The translations under genes and the position numbers were made by a program. From Acidobacteriota bacterium (GTDB lineage: Bacteria; Acidobacteriota; Terriglobia; Acidiferrales; UBA7541), in contig JACQDE010000079.1 of NCBI GenBank assembly GCA_016201285.1, forward strand, positions 53,007 to 117,006: a stretch of DNA of 64,000 bases, read 5' to 3'. Below the pieces are notes generated by a model. The model was not told the origin of the DNA, ran no database searches, and saw nothing but the letters and a program-made list of their open reading frames with translations. This document shows positions 7,582-16,787 of this stretch, one piece after another (positions within the stretch are counted from its first letter, which is position 1; each line of letters begins with the position of its first letter).

Positions 7582-8019
7582 ATGCGGAAGAGGAAGCCGA
7601 GCCCTAAGCGGCGGTCAGGGTGCCCGCTGAATGCTTCCGTGGAGATGCTGGGCGATCGCTGGTCGCTGTTGATCCTCCGCGACATGATGCTGCGGGGATT
7701 CCGGACGTACAAGGAATTCCTGAAGTCCCATGAAGGAATCGCGACGAACATATTGGCAGATCGTCTGCGGAAACTGGAAGCTCATGGAATCATTACCACG
7801 AAACGAGACCCGGCGGATGGACGAAAGCTAATTTACTTGCTCACCGCGAAAGGAATTGACCTTGCACCGGTGCTCACGGAAATGGTGCTCTGGGCAGCCC
7901 GGCACGAAGAAACCGGCAATCAAGCGCTTGTCCGGCAAATCCAAAACGACAAGGAGCAATTTCTGGCTGCCGTGCGACAACGATGGGCCGAAAAGACAAT
8001 CCGTTCGACGGCTAACTAA
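7582..8019 (+). CDS. HxlR-family winged-helix regulator
   Basis: A 145-residue HxlR/MarR-like regulator. It begins with a basic segment and then SGCPLNASVEMLGDRWSLLILRDMM, the HxlR signature with its conserved Cys (redox or aldehyde sensing in some members). The winged helix is FRTYKEFLKSHEGIATNILADRLRKLEAHGII followed by the wing DPADGRKLIYLLTAKG. It is divergent from the dinB-like gene and flanks an inverted repeat at 7510-7560, so autoregulation and control of that gene are likely. Its codon use looks more AT-rich than its neighbours, consistent with transfer as part of the surrounding island. Confidence 0.88.
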   Translation: MRKRKPSPKRRSGCPLNASVEMLGDRWSLLILRDMMLRGFRTYKEFLKSHEGIATNILADRLRKLEAHGIITTKRDPADGRKLIYLLTAKGIDLAPVLTEMVLWAARHEETGNQALVRQIQNDKEQFLAAVRQRWAEKTIRSTAN

Positions 8020-8164
8020 GTCCGAGTGGAACGCCGCGTGAGGCGTTCCGCGTGATCGAATCGGCCGCGGCGCATCGATGATCGCATGAGGACGAGCTCG
8101 GGCTCCGCCGATGTCGTCGCCATTGCCACGCTGCTACTTCTTGCGTCCATGCCTCTTCTCCTCC

Positions 8165-9649
8165 TCATGCCTTCGCCAGATAGTCGGCGAGCTGATCCAA
8201 GGTTCCGGTAAAGCCCTGCTGCATGGATTTGTGCCCGTCCTCGAAGGTCTTGCGCTCCAACTCGGTCGCATTGATCGGGATGCCCGTAATGGTGACCGTC
8301 GTCTTGCCTTGATGCTCGGCGAAGGTCAGCACATTCAGCACTTCGAGCGGCCAGTTGGGGGCAAGTGGGTGACGAGTCAGACCACCCGCTTCATCCGAAA
8401 AGGAAACGGTGAAGACAAGCCGTTCCGGAGCGACGATCTCGCGATAAACAAACTTGCCCCACATTTCTTGGCCGGTCGGTGCGCGCATACCGTAGTGAAA
8501 CGCGCCACCGGGGCGGAGATTGAGCTTACCGACCAGCATCGTGAAGCCTTTGGGTCCCCACCATTTTGCCAGGCGCTCAGACTCGGTCCACGCCTTCCAC
8601 ACGAGCTCACGCGGCGCATCGAAGACGCGCGTGATGACGAACTCACTGTCAGCGGCAGACATCTTCGCCAAATGCTCCGCCAAGCGTTCAAGAGTCTGTT
8701 TCCCGCCCTCGATGGCCCCATACTCCTTGACCACCTTGTCGCGGTCCGCCGCCGACGGGAAGACCATGCGTATGGTGACCTTGGTCTTATCACCTTGCGC
8801 GTCGAAGGTCCACGTCGCCTCAAAATGCGCGCCGGGACCGCCCTTTTTGCCCCCGCCATGGGAATAAACGATACGTTCCGGTTTCACGACCTCGGTAAAG
8901 ACGCTCTTGTTGGGATAGTCGGTTCCGTCCGGGCCGCGCATGATGTGTCGCCAGACACCACCCGGCCTCACGTCCATCTCTTGAATCGTGGTCGTGAAGC
9001 CGCGTGGCCCCCACCAATGCACCACGTGTTTCGGGTCGGTCCACGCCTCCCACACGAGCTTCCGCGGCGCATCGAAGACGCGCGTGATGACGATCTCTCG
9101 GTCGGCGGTGTCCTCGGTGGGATCGCTCTTTCTTTCGGTCATGGTTTTTCTCATTCCTAGAGCCTTCGCCACATAGGCCTCGAGGCGCTCAAGGCTTTGT
9201 GTCCAGCCTGCTTCCATCCCGGCGAGATACGGGGCGGCCTTGGCGGTCCTTTTGACGACGCGCGCCTGCAACGTCTGTGTGGTCTTGCCACCTTGCTCGG
9301 CGAAGGTCACGGTGTGGAGCACTTCAAAGAGCGGATGGCCCTTTTCGTCCAGCGCAGCGCTGGTAAAGACGAGCCGTTCGGGCTCGACGATCTCCTGATA
9401 AACGCCCGTCATCGGATAAACGGTGCCGTCGGGTGCGCGCATGTGAATGAGAATGGCGCCACCGGACCGCACTTCCAACTCGCAGACCGGGTTCGTAAAC
9501 CCATCGGGACCCCACCACTGTGCAACGTGCTTTGGATCGGTCCAGGCCTCCCACACGAGCTCGCGCGGCGCATCGAAGACGCGCGTGATGACGAGCTCCC
9601 GCTCGGCGGCGTTCGAGGCGGCGCTAGTTCTTGCGTTGCTGGCGGTCAT
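8165..9649 (-). CDS. triple SRPBCC (AHSA1-like) domain protein
   Basis: A 494-residue protein made of three complete SRPBCC/AHSA1 domains, each normally a separate protein of about 150 residues. They start at about residues 17, 185 and 336 with the same ITRVFDAPR(E/K)LVW(E/K)AWT opening, followed by WWGP and a C-terminal helix (LERLEAYVAKA, LERLAEHLAK, LDQLADYLAKA). Methionines stand at the beginning of domain 2 (M166, M170) and domain 3 (M330), so the gene looks like three tandem genes fused by loss of stop codons. SRPBCC folds bind hydrophobic ligands. It overlaps the upstream arsR gene by 26 bases, the usual arsR-SRPBCC operon arrangement. Confidence 0.88.
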   Translation of the reverse strand: MTASNARTSAASNAAERELVITRVFDAPRELVWEAWTDPKHVAQWWGPDGFTNPVCELEVRSGGAILIHMRAPDGTVYPMTGVYQEIVEPERLVFTSAALDEKGHPLFEVLHTVTFAEQGGKTTQTLQARVVKRTAKAAPYLAGMEAGWTQSLERLEAYVAKALGMRKTMTERKSDPTEDTADREIVITRVFDAPRKLVWEAWTDPKHVVHWWGPRGFTTTIQEMDVRPGGVWRHIMRGPDGTDYPNKSVFTEVVKPERIVYSHGGGKKGGPGAHFEATWTFDAQGDKTKVTIRMVFPSAADRDKVVKEYGAIEGGKQTLERLAEHLAKMSAADSEFVITRVFDAPRELVWKAWTESERLAKWWGPKGFTMLVGKLNLRPGGAFHYGMRAPTGQEMWGKFVYREIVAPERLVFTVSFSDEAGGLTRHPLAPNWPLEVLNVLTFAEHQGKTTVTITGIPINATELERKTFEDGHKSMQQGFTGTLDQLADYLAKA

Positions 9650-9977
9650 GCTTCTTCTCCTTTTTTTTCAACTCGTGCAGATAGTCATCTAAACGATCGA
9701 AGCTCTGCTCCCAGAAACGGCGATAGTGCTCCACCCAGTCGGCGACGTCCTTGAACGGAGCCGGGCTCAACGTGCAGACATGGCAGCGACCCTCGCGCCG
9801 CTTCTCGACGAGGCGCGCCCGCTCCAGATAGGCGAGGTGCTTGGAGACGGCCTGCTGCGAGATGCGGAACGGACCGGCCAACTCGCCGACGGTCGCCGGT
9901 CCGTGGGCCAGTCGCCCTAGGATCGACCGGCGCGTCGGGTCGGCCAAGGCCCCCAGCGTCGTGCTCAATATATCCAC
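9624..9977 (-). CDS. ArsR-family winged-helix repressor
   Basis: A 117-residue ArsR/SdpR-type regulator with ALADPTRRSILGRLAHGPATVGELAG and the recognition helix ISQQAVSKHLAYLERARLV, then the wing EGRCHVCTLSP. The GTG at 9977 is chosen as start because it gives the normal family N-terminus (VDILSTTLGALADPTRR); an upstream ATG at 10094 would add 39 unsupported residues. A palindrome overlaps this start and probably mediates autorepression. The gene overlaps the triple SRPBCC gene, which it should co-regulate. A degraded second copy of this gene pair lies at 6052-6286. Confidence 0.87.
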   Translation of the reverse strand: MDILSTTLGALADPTRRSILGRLAHGPATVGELAGPFRISQQAVSKHLAYLERARLVEKRREGRCHVCTLSPAPFKDVADWVEHYRRFWEQSFDRLDDYLHELKKKEKKHDRQQRKN

Positions 9978-9991
9978 AACCAAATAGTTGT
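9976..9991. promoter_or_regulatory. candidate ArsR operator
   Basis: ACAAC (9976-9980), six bases, GTTGT (9987-9991): an inverted repeat lying over the predicted GTG start of the ArsR gene, suited to autorepression. Confidence 0.45.
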
Positions 9992-10283
9992 ATATCCCGG
10001 TCCGGAAGTCAAGCGAATTCCCCTGCCCCTCACCACCGGCGTTTCGCGCCCGACTCTGGTACATGGAACGGCGCGCAACACATTCCTTGATCAAGCCGAA
10101 CTATCAGTTCTAGCCCTGAGCCTTCTCATTTGATATCTGTTTGGTGTCTGTTTCTGGAGAGCACGAGCGAGGCTTTCAGGAATTTGCAAGACCTGATAGA
10201 CCGGTGCTGACCCGGTGTTTGTCTGTCAGTTAGAAACCATCTGCCGTCACGTCAGAGAGATGCGAATCCGGCCGAGAGTGAAC

Positions 10284-10300
10284 CCAGGCCTCTCAGCCAA
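10284..10300 (+). repeat. putative distal attachment-site repeat
   Basis: CCAGGCCTCTCAGCCAA matches the tRNA-Gln 3' end (5995-6011) with one C-to-T difference, in the same orientation. The surrounding bases do not form a tRNA. It would mark the right end of a 4.3-kb insert between the two copies. Confidence 0.55.
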
Positions 10301-10323
10301 TTTTCACTCCCCACGGACATAAC

Positions 10324-10890
10324 CTACTTCTGCGCCCGACTCGATTCCGCACTCTGTTCCGCGGCGGTGCGCCCGATTCGTCGCAACAGCAGAGCGAAGC
10401 TCAGAGAGATGCACCAATACAGGATGTGCTCAAGCGTGCCGAACACAAGAACAGAAGCCCTGCTGACGCCCTGCAGGATCGGCACCTTGGCCAGTACCCC
10501 CAGCCCATAAATGGCAATCGAATGCGCGGGGAGAGAAAGCAGCACGCCCAGCAACGGGAAAGTCGCCGCCGGACGGCCGGGCAAGCGGAGCGCCAGCCAC
10601 CAGAAGGTCGCTGCGAATATACCGAAGAAGAAGCCAAGGAATGGCGCCAGCCAGCGCGCCCAACTCGGAAAGACGTAGCTGGACCAGACGTTCCAGTAGG
10701 CCCACAGCGCGCCCATCCACAGTACGCTCCACACGATTGTGGCAGAAGCCGCCAGGGGCCAGCGGAGCTGCTGGAATCGAGCGGGATGGATACGCTGTGC
10801 CAGGAAAACGAGGAAGCTAAAGTCCACAATGATGAGGACAACCGCGCTCCACCAGAACGTTTCCGAAGTCAGTCGAAGCTGAAAGGGCAT
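10324..10890 (-). CDS. hypothetical multi-pass membrane protein
   Basis: A 188-residue hydrophobic protein with about five predicted membrane segments (VVLIIVDFSFLVFLA, ATIVWSVLWMGALWAYW, WLAPFLGFFFGIFAATFWWLAL, FPLLGVLLSLPAHSIAIYGLGVL, VFGTLEHILYWCISLSFALLL) and a polar C-terminus. I do not recognise a family. It stands alone on the minus strand just outside the putative island boundary, with the next gene on the opposite strand. Confidence 0.65.
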   Translation of the reverse strand: MPFQLRLTSETFWWSAVVLIIVDFSFLVFLAQRIHPARFQQLRWPLAASATIVWSVLWMGALWAYWNVWSSYVFPSWARWLAPFLGFFFGIFAATFWWLALRLPGRPAATFPLLGVLLSLPAHSIAIYGLGVLAKVPILQGVSRASVLVFGTLEHILYWCISLSFALLLRRIGRTAAEQSAESSRAQK

Positions 10891-11409
10891 CGAAGGGGAA
10901 TCCTTTGAGGGGCAGCAAGCGACAGGCTCGTGCGATTCACCCCCAAGCGAGCGAGACTCACCCCGTTGGGGCGGGCAATTTGCTTGCCAAGCCGCGGGAA
11001 GTTGTCAAAACCCAAGTAGCAAGCGGTCTCCTCGCAACGCGCCCAGGAGGAAAGGTCAGATCAAGCCGTCACGGATTGAGGGAATAGGCGCAATCCGATT
11101 GAAAAAAGCCCCATTTCCCGGTATCCGGCAGGGTTGGTCCGACGCACCCGCTTGTCTAATATGGTCGCGCTGAACCCGCGACCGCCGCCCGGTTTGGCAT
11201 AGGTATTGCTCTCCGCATAGGAAGAACTTCTCCCAGAAAGGTCGAGCCGTGCCCGGTTCAAGGCTTTTTGCGGGAACTGAGCCTCCAGCAGGAGTTCACA
11301 CCTTACCCCCGCCCCCCCCAGCGCCATCTCCTGCCCCGGGCCGCTTCGCCACCGTTCTGAAGGAAGCATCGGGCGCCCAAGTGCGCGCGCCTGTCCGTGG
11401 AGCAGGGAG
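10891..11409. other. intergenic region with a possible sigma-54 promoter
   Basis: About 520 bases without a convincing gene; the minus-strand frame at 11061-11423 has no recognisable feature. The only signal seen is the sigma-54-like element at 11195-11210, listed separately. Confidence 0.5.
11195..11210 (+). promoter_or_regulatory. candidate sigma-54 promoter
   Basis: TGGCATAGGTATTGCT has GG and GC separated by exactly ten bases, matching the -24/-12 consensus TGGCAC-N5-TTGC. It points toward the FAD oxidoreductase gene about 200 bases downstream, leaving a long leader. Confidence 0.4.
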
Positions 11410-12801
11410 ATGCGAGGCCGCATGATGGCATCGGGGGCAGAGGGGAATCCGCGCGGCCCGAAACTTGAGGATGGCTCTCAAGTAGCGGTGATCGGGGGCG
11501 GACCGGCCGGTTCCTTCTTCAGTTACTTTCTCCTGACCATGGCGCAGCGAATCGGCGTGGATGTGCAGGTGGACATCTACGAGCCGCGGGACTTCTCCCG
11601 GCCGGGTCCGGGGAGCTGCAACATGTGCGGCGGCGTCATCTCGGAGTCGCTGGTGCAGGCCCTGGCGGTGGAGGGAATCAAGTTACCCCCCACGGTTGTG
11701 CAACGGGGTCTCGATTCCTATTTCCTGCACATGGATGTCGGCAGCGTGCGCATTGAGACCCCGCTCCAAGAGAAGCGGATTGGAGCCATCCATCGAGGCG
11801 CAGGGCCGCGAGGACTCCAGGAGACGCGTTGGGGCAGTTTTGACGGCTATTTGCTGGATCTGGCCATCGCCAAGGGCGCGCGGCGCTGGCCTCAGCGTGT
11901 GGAGGAAATCACTTGGACGGACGGGCGTCCACACGTCAAGCCACAGGGCGGCACGTCACAGCCCTGCGACCTTCTGGTGGCTGCCGTGGGAGTGAACTCC
12001 GCCGCGCTGAAGCTGTTTACCGGACTGAATCTCGGCTACCAGCCGCCACAGACCACGAAAACTTACATCTGCGAATTCTTCCTGGGCCAGGAAGTAGTGA
12101 ACCGGTATCTGGGCAGCGCGATGCACGTCTTTTTGCTGAACATCCCCCGGCTGGAATTCGCCGCCCTCATCCCCAAAGGCGAATACGCCACGTTTTGTCT
12201 TTTGGGACAGGAAATCGATAAGCCCCTTGTGCAGTCCCTCCTGGATTCTCCGGAACTGAAGCGCTGCCTGCCTCCCAACTGGCATGTTCCAGATGATTTC
12301 TGCCATTGTTCCCCCAAAATCAGCATCCACAGTGCTGTGCACCCGCTCGCAGACCGCGTTGTGTTCGTCGGCGACTGCGGGACATCGCGTTTGTACAAAG
12401 ACGGGATTGGAGCTGCTTACAAGACCGCCAAGGCCGCTGCGAAGACAGCATTGTTTGCGGGCGTTTCGGCAGAGGATTTCCGCCAGCATTTCTGGCCCAC
12501 GTGCAGGAAGCTCCGCGCCGACAATCGCATTGGCGAGCTGGTGTTTGCCATCACGCGCCAGATTCAGAAGCGCACGTTTGCGCGCCGCGGCCTGTGGCGC
12601 ATGGTCTCCAAGGAACAGCAGCTCCAGGGCGGCCAGCGGCGCATGAGCACGGTGCTCTGGGACACGTTCACCGGTAGCGCGCCCTACCGCGAAGTTTTCC
12701 TGCGCGCCCTGCACCCTTCTTTTCTCAGCCGCTTTTTCTGGGAAATTCTTCGGGGAAGCCTGCCGCTGCACAAAACTGGAGCGCAAGCGAGGTTGCCATG
12801 A
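11410..12801 (+). CDS. FAD-dependent oxidoreductase (geranylgeranyl-reductase-like)
   Basis: A flavoprotein of about 463 residues. The Rossmann motif is QVAVIGGGPAGSFFSYF near residue 27. A CNMCGGVIS segment near residue 73 corresponds to the conserved Cys-Gly-Gly patch of geranylgeranyl-reductase-like enzymes, and DRVVFVGDCGTSRLYKDGIG is the second FAD-binding GD motif. The family reduces isoprenoid or quinone-like substrates. ATG codons at 11410, 11422 and 11425 are all possible starts. Its stop overlaps the start of a cyclic-nucleotide-binding protein by 4 bases (ATGA), so the two are co-translated and probably work together. The substrate is unknown. Confidence 0.75.
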   Translation: MRGRMMASGAEGNPRGPKLEDGSQVAVIGGGPAGSFFSYFLLTMAQRIGVDVQVDIYEPRDFSRPGPGSCNMCGGVISESLVQALAVEGIKLPPTVVQRGLDSYFLHMDVGSVRIETPLQEKRIGAIHRGAGPRGLQETRWGSFDGYLLDLAIAKGARRWPQRVEEITWTDGRPHVKPQGGTSQPCDLLVAAVGVNSAALKLFTGLNLGYQPPQTTKTYICEFFLGQEVVNRYLGSAMHVFLLNIPRLEFAALIPKGEYATFCLLGQEIDKPLVQSLLDSPELKRCLPPNWHVPDDFCHCSPKISIHSAVHPLADRVVFVGDCGTSRLYKDGIGAAYKTAKAAAKTALFAGVSAEDFRQHFWPTCRKLRADNRIGELVFAITRQIQKRTFARRGLWRMVSKEQQLQGGQRRMSTVLWDTFTGSAPYREVFLRALHPSFLSRFFWEILRGSLPLHKTGAQARLP

Positions 12802-13181
12802 CTACGGAAGCGCTGGGCAAGATCTATCACGACGGCGACGTCATCGTGCGCCAGGGAGAAATGGGCGACTGCATGTTCGTTATCCAGGAAGGCGTGGCCG
12901 AGGTGCTGCAGCGCAAGGAGGACAAAGAATACTGCCTCGCCCTGCTCAGCGAAGGCGACTGTTTCGGCGAGATGGCCCTGTTTGAGAAAGAGGTCCGCTC
13001 GGCCACCGTGCGCGCCCGCGGGGAGGTGCGCGTCCTCACCGTGGACAAGAAAACCTTTCTCCGCCGGGTGCACGAGGATCCTTCTCTGGCCTTCAGCGTC
13101 CTCCAGAAGATGTCGCACCGCATCCGCGATCTGAACGCCGCCCTGAACAAGGCCCTGGGCCGCAGGAGCTCTCTGCGATAG
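12798..13181 (+). CDS. cyclic-nucleotide-binding domain protein
   Basis: A 127-residue single-domain protein with the cNMP-binding beta-barrel: YHDGDVIVRQGEMGDCMFVIQEG, the phosphate-binding cassette FGEMALFEKEVRSATVRA with the conserved Glu and Arg, and a C-terminal helix (SVLQKMSHRIRDLN). No DNA-binding or kinase domain is attached. It overlaps the FAD oxidoreductase gene by 4 bases, which suggests it is a regulatory subunit or partner of that enzyme. The ligand (cAMP, cGMP or neither) cannot be told. Confidence 0.87.
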   Translation: MTTEALGKIYHDGDVIVRQGEMGDCMFVIQEGVAEVLQRKEDKEYCLALLSEGDCFGEMALFEKEVRSATVRARGEVRVLTVDKKTFLRRVHEDPSLAFSVLQKMSHRIRDLNAALNKALGRRSSLR

Positions 13182-13223
13182 GGCCGGCCCCGCGCCGCCG
13201 GTCGGATGCAGCCGAAAGTGCCG

Positions 13224-14144
13224 CTATCCTTCGCCAGCCGATTTGCCCGCTCTTTCTTCCTTGCCCGGGTCGCCGGTGCGCAGCAGCCGCAGCAGCGCCT
13301 GGGCCGCGTGCGAGACACGCGCGCCTTCGCGGTAGATGAGATACAGGTGTCGCGGCATATGAAGCTGGCGGATCTTCACCTCCGCGAGCGTGCCTTGCTC
13401 CACCTCCCACTCGACGCACATCCGCGGCACGATGGCCACGCCCATTTCCATCTGCACGAACCGCTTGATGCTTTCGATCGTCGGCATCTCCACGTGCATC
13501 AGCAGGGGCACGCGGTGTTTCTGGAAGAGCTGGATCACCCGCCAGCGGTAAGGGGTATCGACGATGTGCGCCACAAACGTCTCTTCGCCCAGCTCGGTGA
13601 TGTCCACCGTCTCGCGCCGCGCCAGCCGGTGCCGCGGATACACGACGAAGGTGAGCTCGTCGCGGCGGATCTCCACCGCCTTCAGTTTTTCCTCCTGCGG
13701 CACGAACGACACGACGCCCAGGTCCAGCCGGTAATTCAGGATTTCGTGAGGGATCTCGCGGGAATACGTCCGCCGGATGGCGATGCGCACGCCGGGATAG
13801 AGTTGCCGGTAGCGCGCCAGCGCCGGCAGCAGCGCGTGGATCGAGCTTTCGTTCACGCCGAGGGAAAGCTCGCCCCGCCGCCGTCCTGTTAAGTCGTCGA
13901 TGCCTTTCTTGATCTCCTCGCGCAGATTGAGCATGCGCTCGGCGTACTCCATCAGCAGCTCGCCCGCGTCGGTCAGCTTGGTCTGGCGCGCGCCGCGGGC
14001 AAACAGCGGCTGACCCAGCCAGTCCTCCAGCCGTCGGATGGCCAGGCTCACGGCGGGCTGGGTGCGGAAGAGCTTCTCCGCGGCGCGGGAAAAGCTCTTC
14101 TCCCGCGCCACGGTGAGAAACACGTTCAGGTCAGGAAGATCCAT
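13224..14144 (-). CDS. LysR-family transcriptional regulator
   Basis: A 306-residue LysR regulator. The N-terminal winged helix-turn-helix is LNVFLTVAREKSFSRAAEKLFRTQPAVSLAIRRLEDWLG with GQPLFARGARQTKLTDAG following; the rest is the periplasmic-binding-protein-like effector domain (GELSLGVNESSIHALLP, DLGVVSF, GVAIVPRMCVEWEVEQG). The start at 14144 is the family start; the frame stays open far upstream because it runs antisense to leuA. It is divergent from leuA-leuB, and a LysR-type box lies between them, so it probably controls leucine synthesis and its own gene. Confidence 0.93.
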   Translation of the reverse strand: MDLPDLNVFLTVAREKSFSRAAEKLFRTQPAVSLAIRRLEDWLGQPLFARGARQTKLTDAGELLMEYAERMLNLREEIKKGIDDLTGRRRGELSLGVNESSIHALLPALARYRQLYPGVRIAIRRTYSREIPHEILNYRLDLGVVSFVPQEEKLKAVEIRRDELTFVVYPRHRLARRETVDITELGEETFVAHIVDTPYRWRVIQLFQKHRVPLLMHVEMPTIESIKRFVQMEMGVAIVPRMCVEWEVEQGTLAEVKIRQLHMPRHLYLIYREGARVSHAAQALLRLLRTGDPGKEERAGKSAGEG

Positions 14145-14171
14145 CAGGCACGCCCCTGTTCGCGCGCAAGT

Positions 14172-14188
14172 GTCATAACACAAGCTTA
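14172..14188. promoter_or_regulatory. LysR-type operator between lysR and leuA
   Basis: CATAA (14172-14176), seven bases, TTATG (14184-14188) is a perfect dyad containing T-N11-A (T14174, A14186), the LysR box pattern. TATAAA at 14203-14208 could be the leuA -10; no good -35 is seen, as expected for an activated promoter. Confidence 0.6.
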
Positions 14189-14264
14189 TGGAAGCTGCAA
14201 TAATTATAAATTTGACTGTACCCCCGCTCCCGGCGTTAGCTGGATGTGATTGGCGGGAGGCGCG

Positions 14265-15464
<1,200 letters not shown>

Positions 15465-15492
15465 GCATGGCCGACCTGCGGAGAAGAACCAC

Positions 15493-16608
15493 GTGACGGG
15501 GAAGACGAAAACGATTGTCCTGCTGCCCGGCGATGGCATCGGGCCGGAAGTCATCGGCGCCGCGGCCGGCCTGTTGCAGGAATGCAGCCGCGCGTTCGGC
15601 CTTACGTTCGAAATGGTCGAGATGCCGGCGGGCGGCTGCGCAATTGACCGCTGCGGCTCGCCGTTGCCGGCCGAAACACTCGACGCCTGCCAGCGCGCCG
15701 ACGCGGTACTGCTCGGCGCGGTCGGCGGCCCGCGCTGGGACGCGCTGCCCATCGGCCAGCGCCCTGAAAGCGGCCTGCTCGCGCTGCGCAAAGGACTCGG
15801 CCTCTACATCAACCTGCGCCCGATCCGCATGAGAGAATCGCTGGAAGAGATTTCGCCCCTCAAGGGGGAACGCGTCGAGAATTGCGATATGGAGATTGTC
15901 CGCGAGCTGGCCGGCGGGATCTATTTCGGCGAGCACCGCGTGGAAGGCGCGAACGGTTCGGAGCGCGCCGTGGACGTGGAAGCCTACAGCACGCCGGAAA
16001 TCGAGCGCGTGGCCCGCTACGCCTTCGAGCGTGCCCGCAAGCGCGGGAGAAAGCTCGCCTCGGTGGACAAGGCCAACGTGCTTTCCACATCGCAACTCTG
16101 GCGCAAGACGGTCACGCGCCTCGGCGCCGGCTATCCGGACGTGCGCCTCGAACATCTGCTGGTGGACAACGCGGCAATGCAGTTGGTGATCGCGCCGCGG
16201 CAGTTCGATGTGATCGTCACGTCGAACCTGTTCGGCGACATTCTGAGCGACGCGGCCGCAGGCCTCGTCGGCTCGATCGGCCTGATCCCCTCGATGAGCT
16301 GCGGCACGGGCACGCCGCTCTTCGAGCCCATCCACGGCTCGGCGCCGTCGCTCGCGGGAAAAGATTGTGCCTGCCCCGTCGGCGCCATCCTCTCCGTAGC
16401 GATGATGCTGCGCGAAGCCTTCGGCCTCGGGGCGGAAGCGGACGCCGTCGAGAAGGCGGTGGAGCGCGTTCTGGATCGCGGCTACCGCACCTCGGATCTC
16501 GCCGGGCCGCTCAGCACGGTCGTGAGCTGCTCACGCTTCACCGCGATGGTCCGCGCCGAACTCGAGGATTCCCTCGTCCACGTCGAGCGCTACGGCTGGG
16601 GCGTCTGA
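15493..16608 (+). CDS. leuB: 3-isopropylmalate dehydrogenase
   Basis: A 371-residue isocitrate/isopropylmalate dehydrogenase family enzyme. LLPGDGIGPEV opens the protein, GAVGGPRWD and LALRKGLGLYINLRP give the substrate-binding residues, and VTSNLFGDILSDAAA carries the metal-binding aspartates. GSIGLIPSMSC and EPIHGSAPSLAGK, the NAD-specific loop, follow. It oxidatively decarboxylates 3-isopropylmalate in leucine synthesis. A GTG start at 15493 is chosen because GGAGAAG (15480-15486) precedes it and it gives the family N-terminus. It is in an operon with leuA; leuC and leuD are not in the window. Confidence 0.93.
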   Translation: MTGKTKTIVLLPGDGIGPEVIGAAAGLLQECSRAFGLTFEMVEMPAGGCAIDRCGSPLPAETLDACQRADAVLLGAVGGPRWDALPIGQRPESGLLALRKGLGLYINLRPIRMRESLEEISPLKGERVENCDMEIVRELAGGIYFGEHRVEGANGSERAVDVEAYSTPEIERVARYAFERARKRGRKLASVDKANVLSTSQLWRKTVTRLGAGYPDVRLEHLLVDNAAMQLVIAPRQFDVIVTSNLFGDILSDAAAGLVGSIGLIPSMSCGTGTPLFEPIHGSAPSLAGKDCACPVGAILSVAMMLREAFGLGAEADAVEKAVERVLDRGYRTSDLAGPLSTVVSCSRFTAMVRAELEDSLVHVERYGWGV

Positions 16609-16640
16609 CCTATTCCTTTCGGTTCTTGCCTGCTCCGGGA

Positions 16641-16700
16641 GGGCACGGCTTTAACAGTGCCGTACTGCGGCTCCTATCGAAGGGGCTTCACCCCGTGAAG
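16641..16700. repeat. short intergenic palindromes after leuB
   Basis: GGCAC...GTGCC around GGCTTTAACA, then GGGGCTTCACCCC, form two small hairpins between leuB and the HNH gene. They may terminate leuAB transcription or belong to a REP-like family; no T-tract follows. Confidence 0.4.
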
Positions 16701-16787
16701 TAGAATTCCTTTTTCGCATCCCGCGTCTGTAGCGAATAATTACCTCGTTGAATCATCAAGAAAGCTGCGGTAGAACTTCGTCTGCAG

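Noticed and set aside
10250..10300. Second tRNA gene suggested by the CCAGGCCTC..CCA match
   Set aside because: Only the 3' 17 bases match; no acceptor, D or anticodon arm can be folded upstream.
11061..11423. 120-codon minus-strand open frame before the FAD reductase
   Set aside because: No motif and it overlaps the start region of a convincing gene on the other strand.
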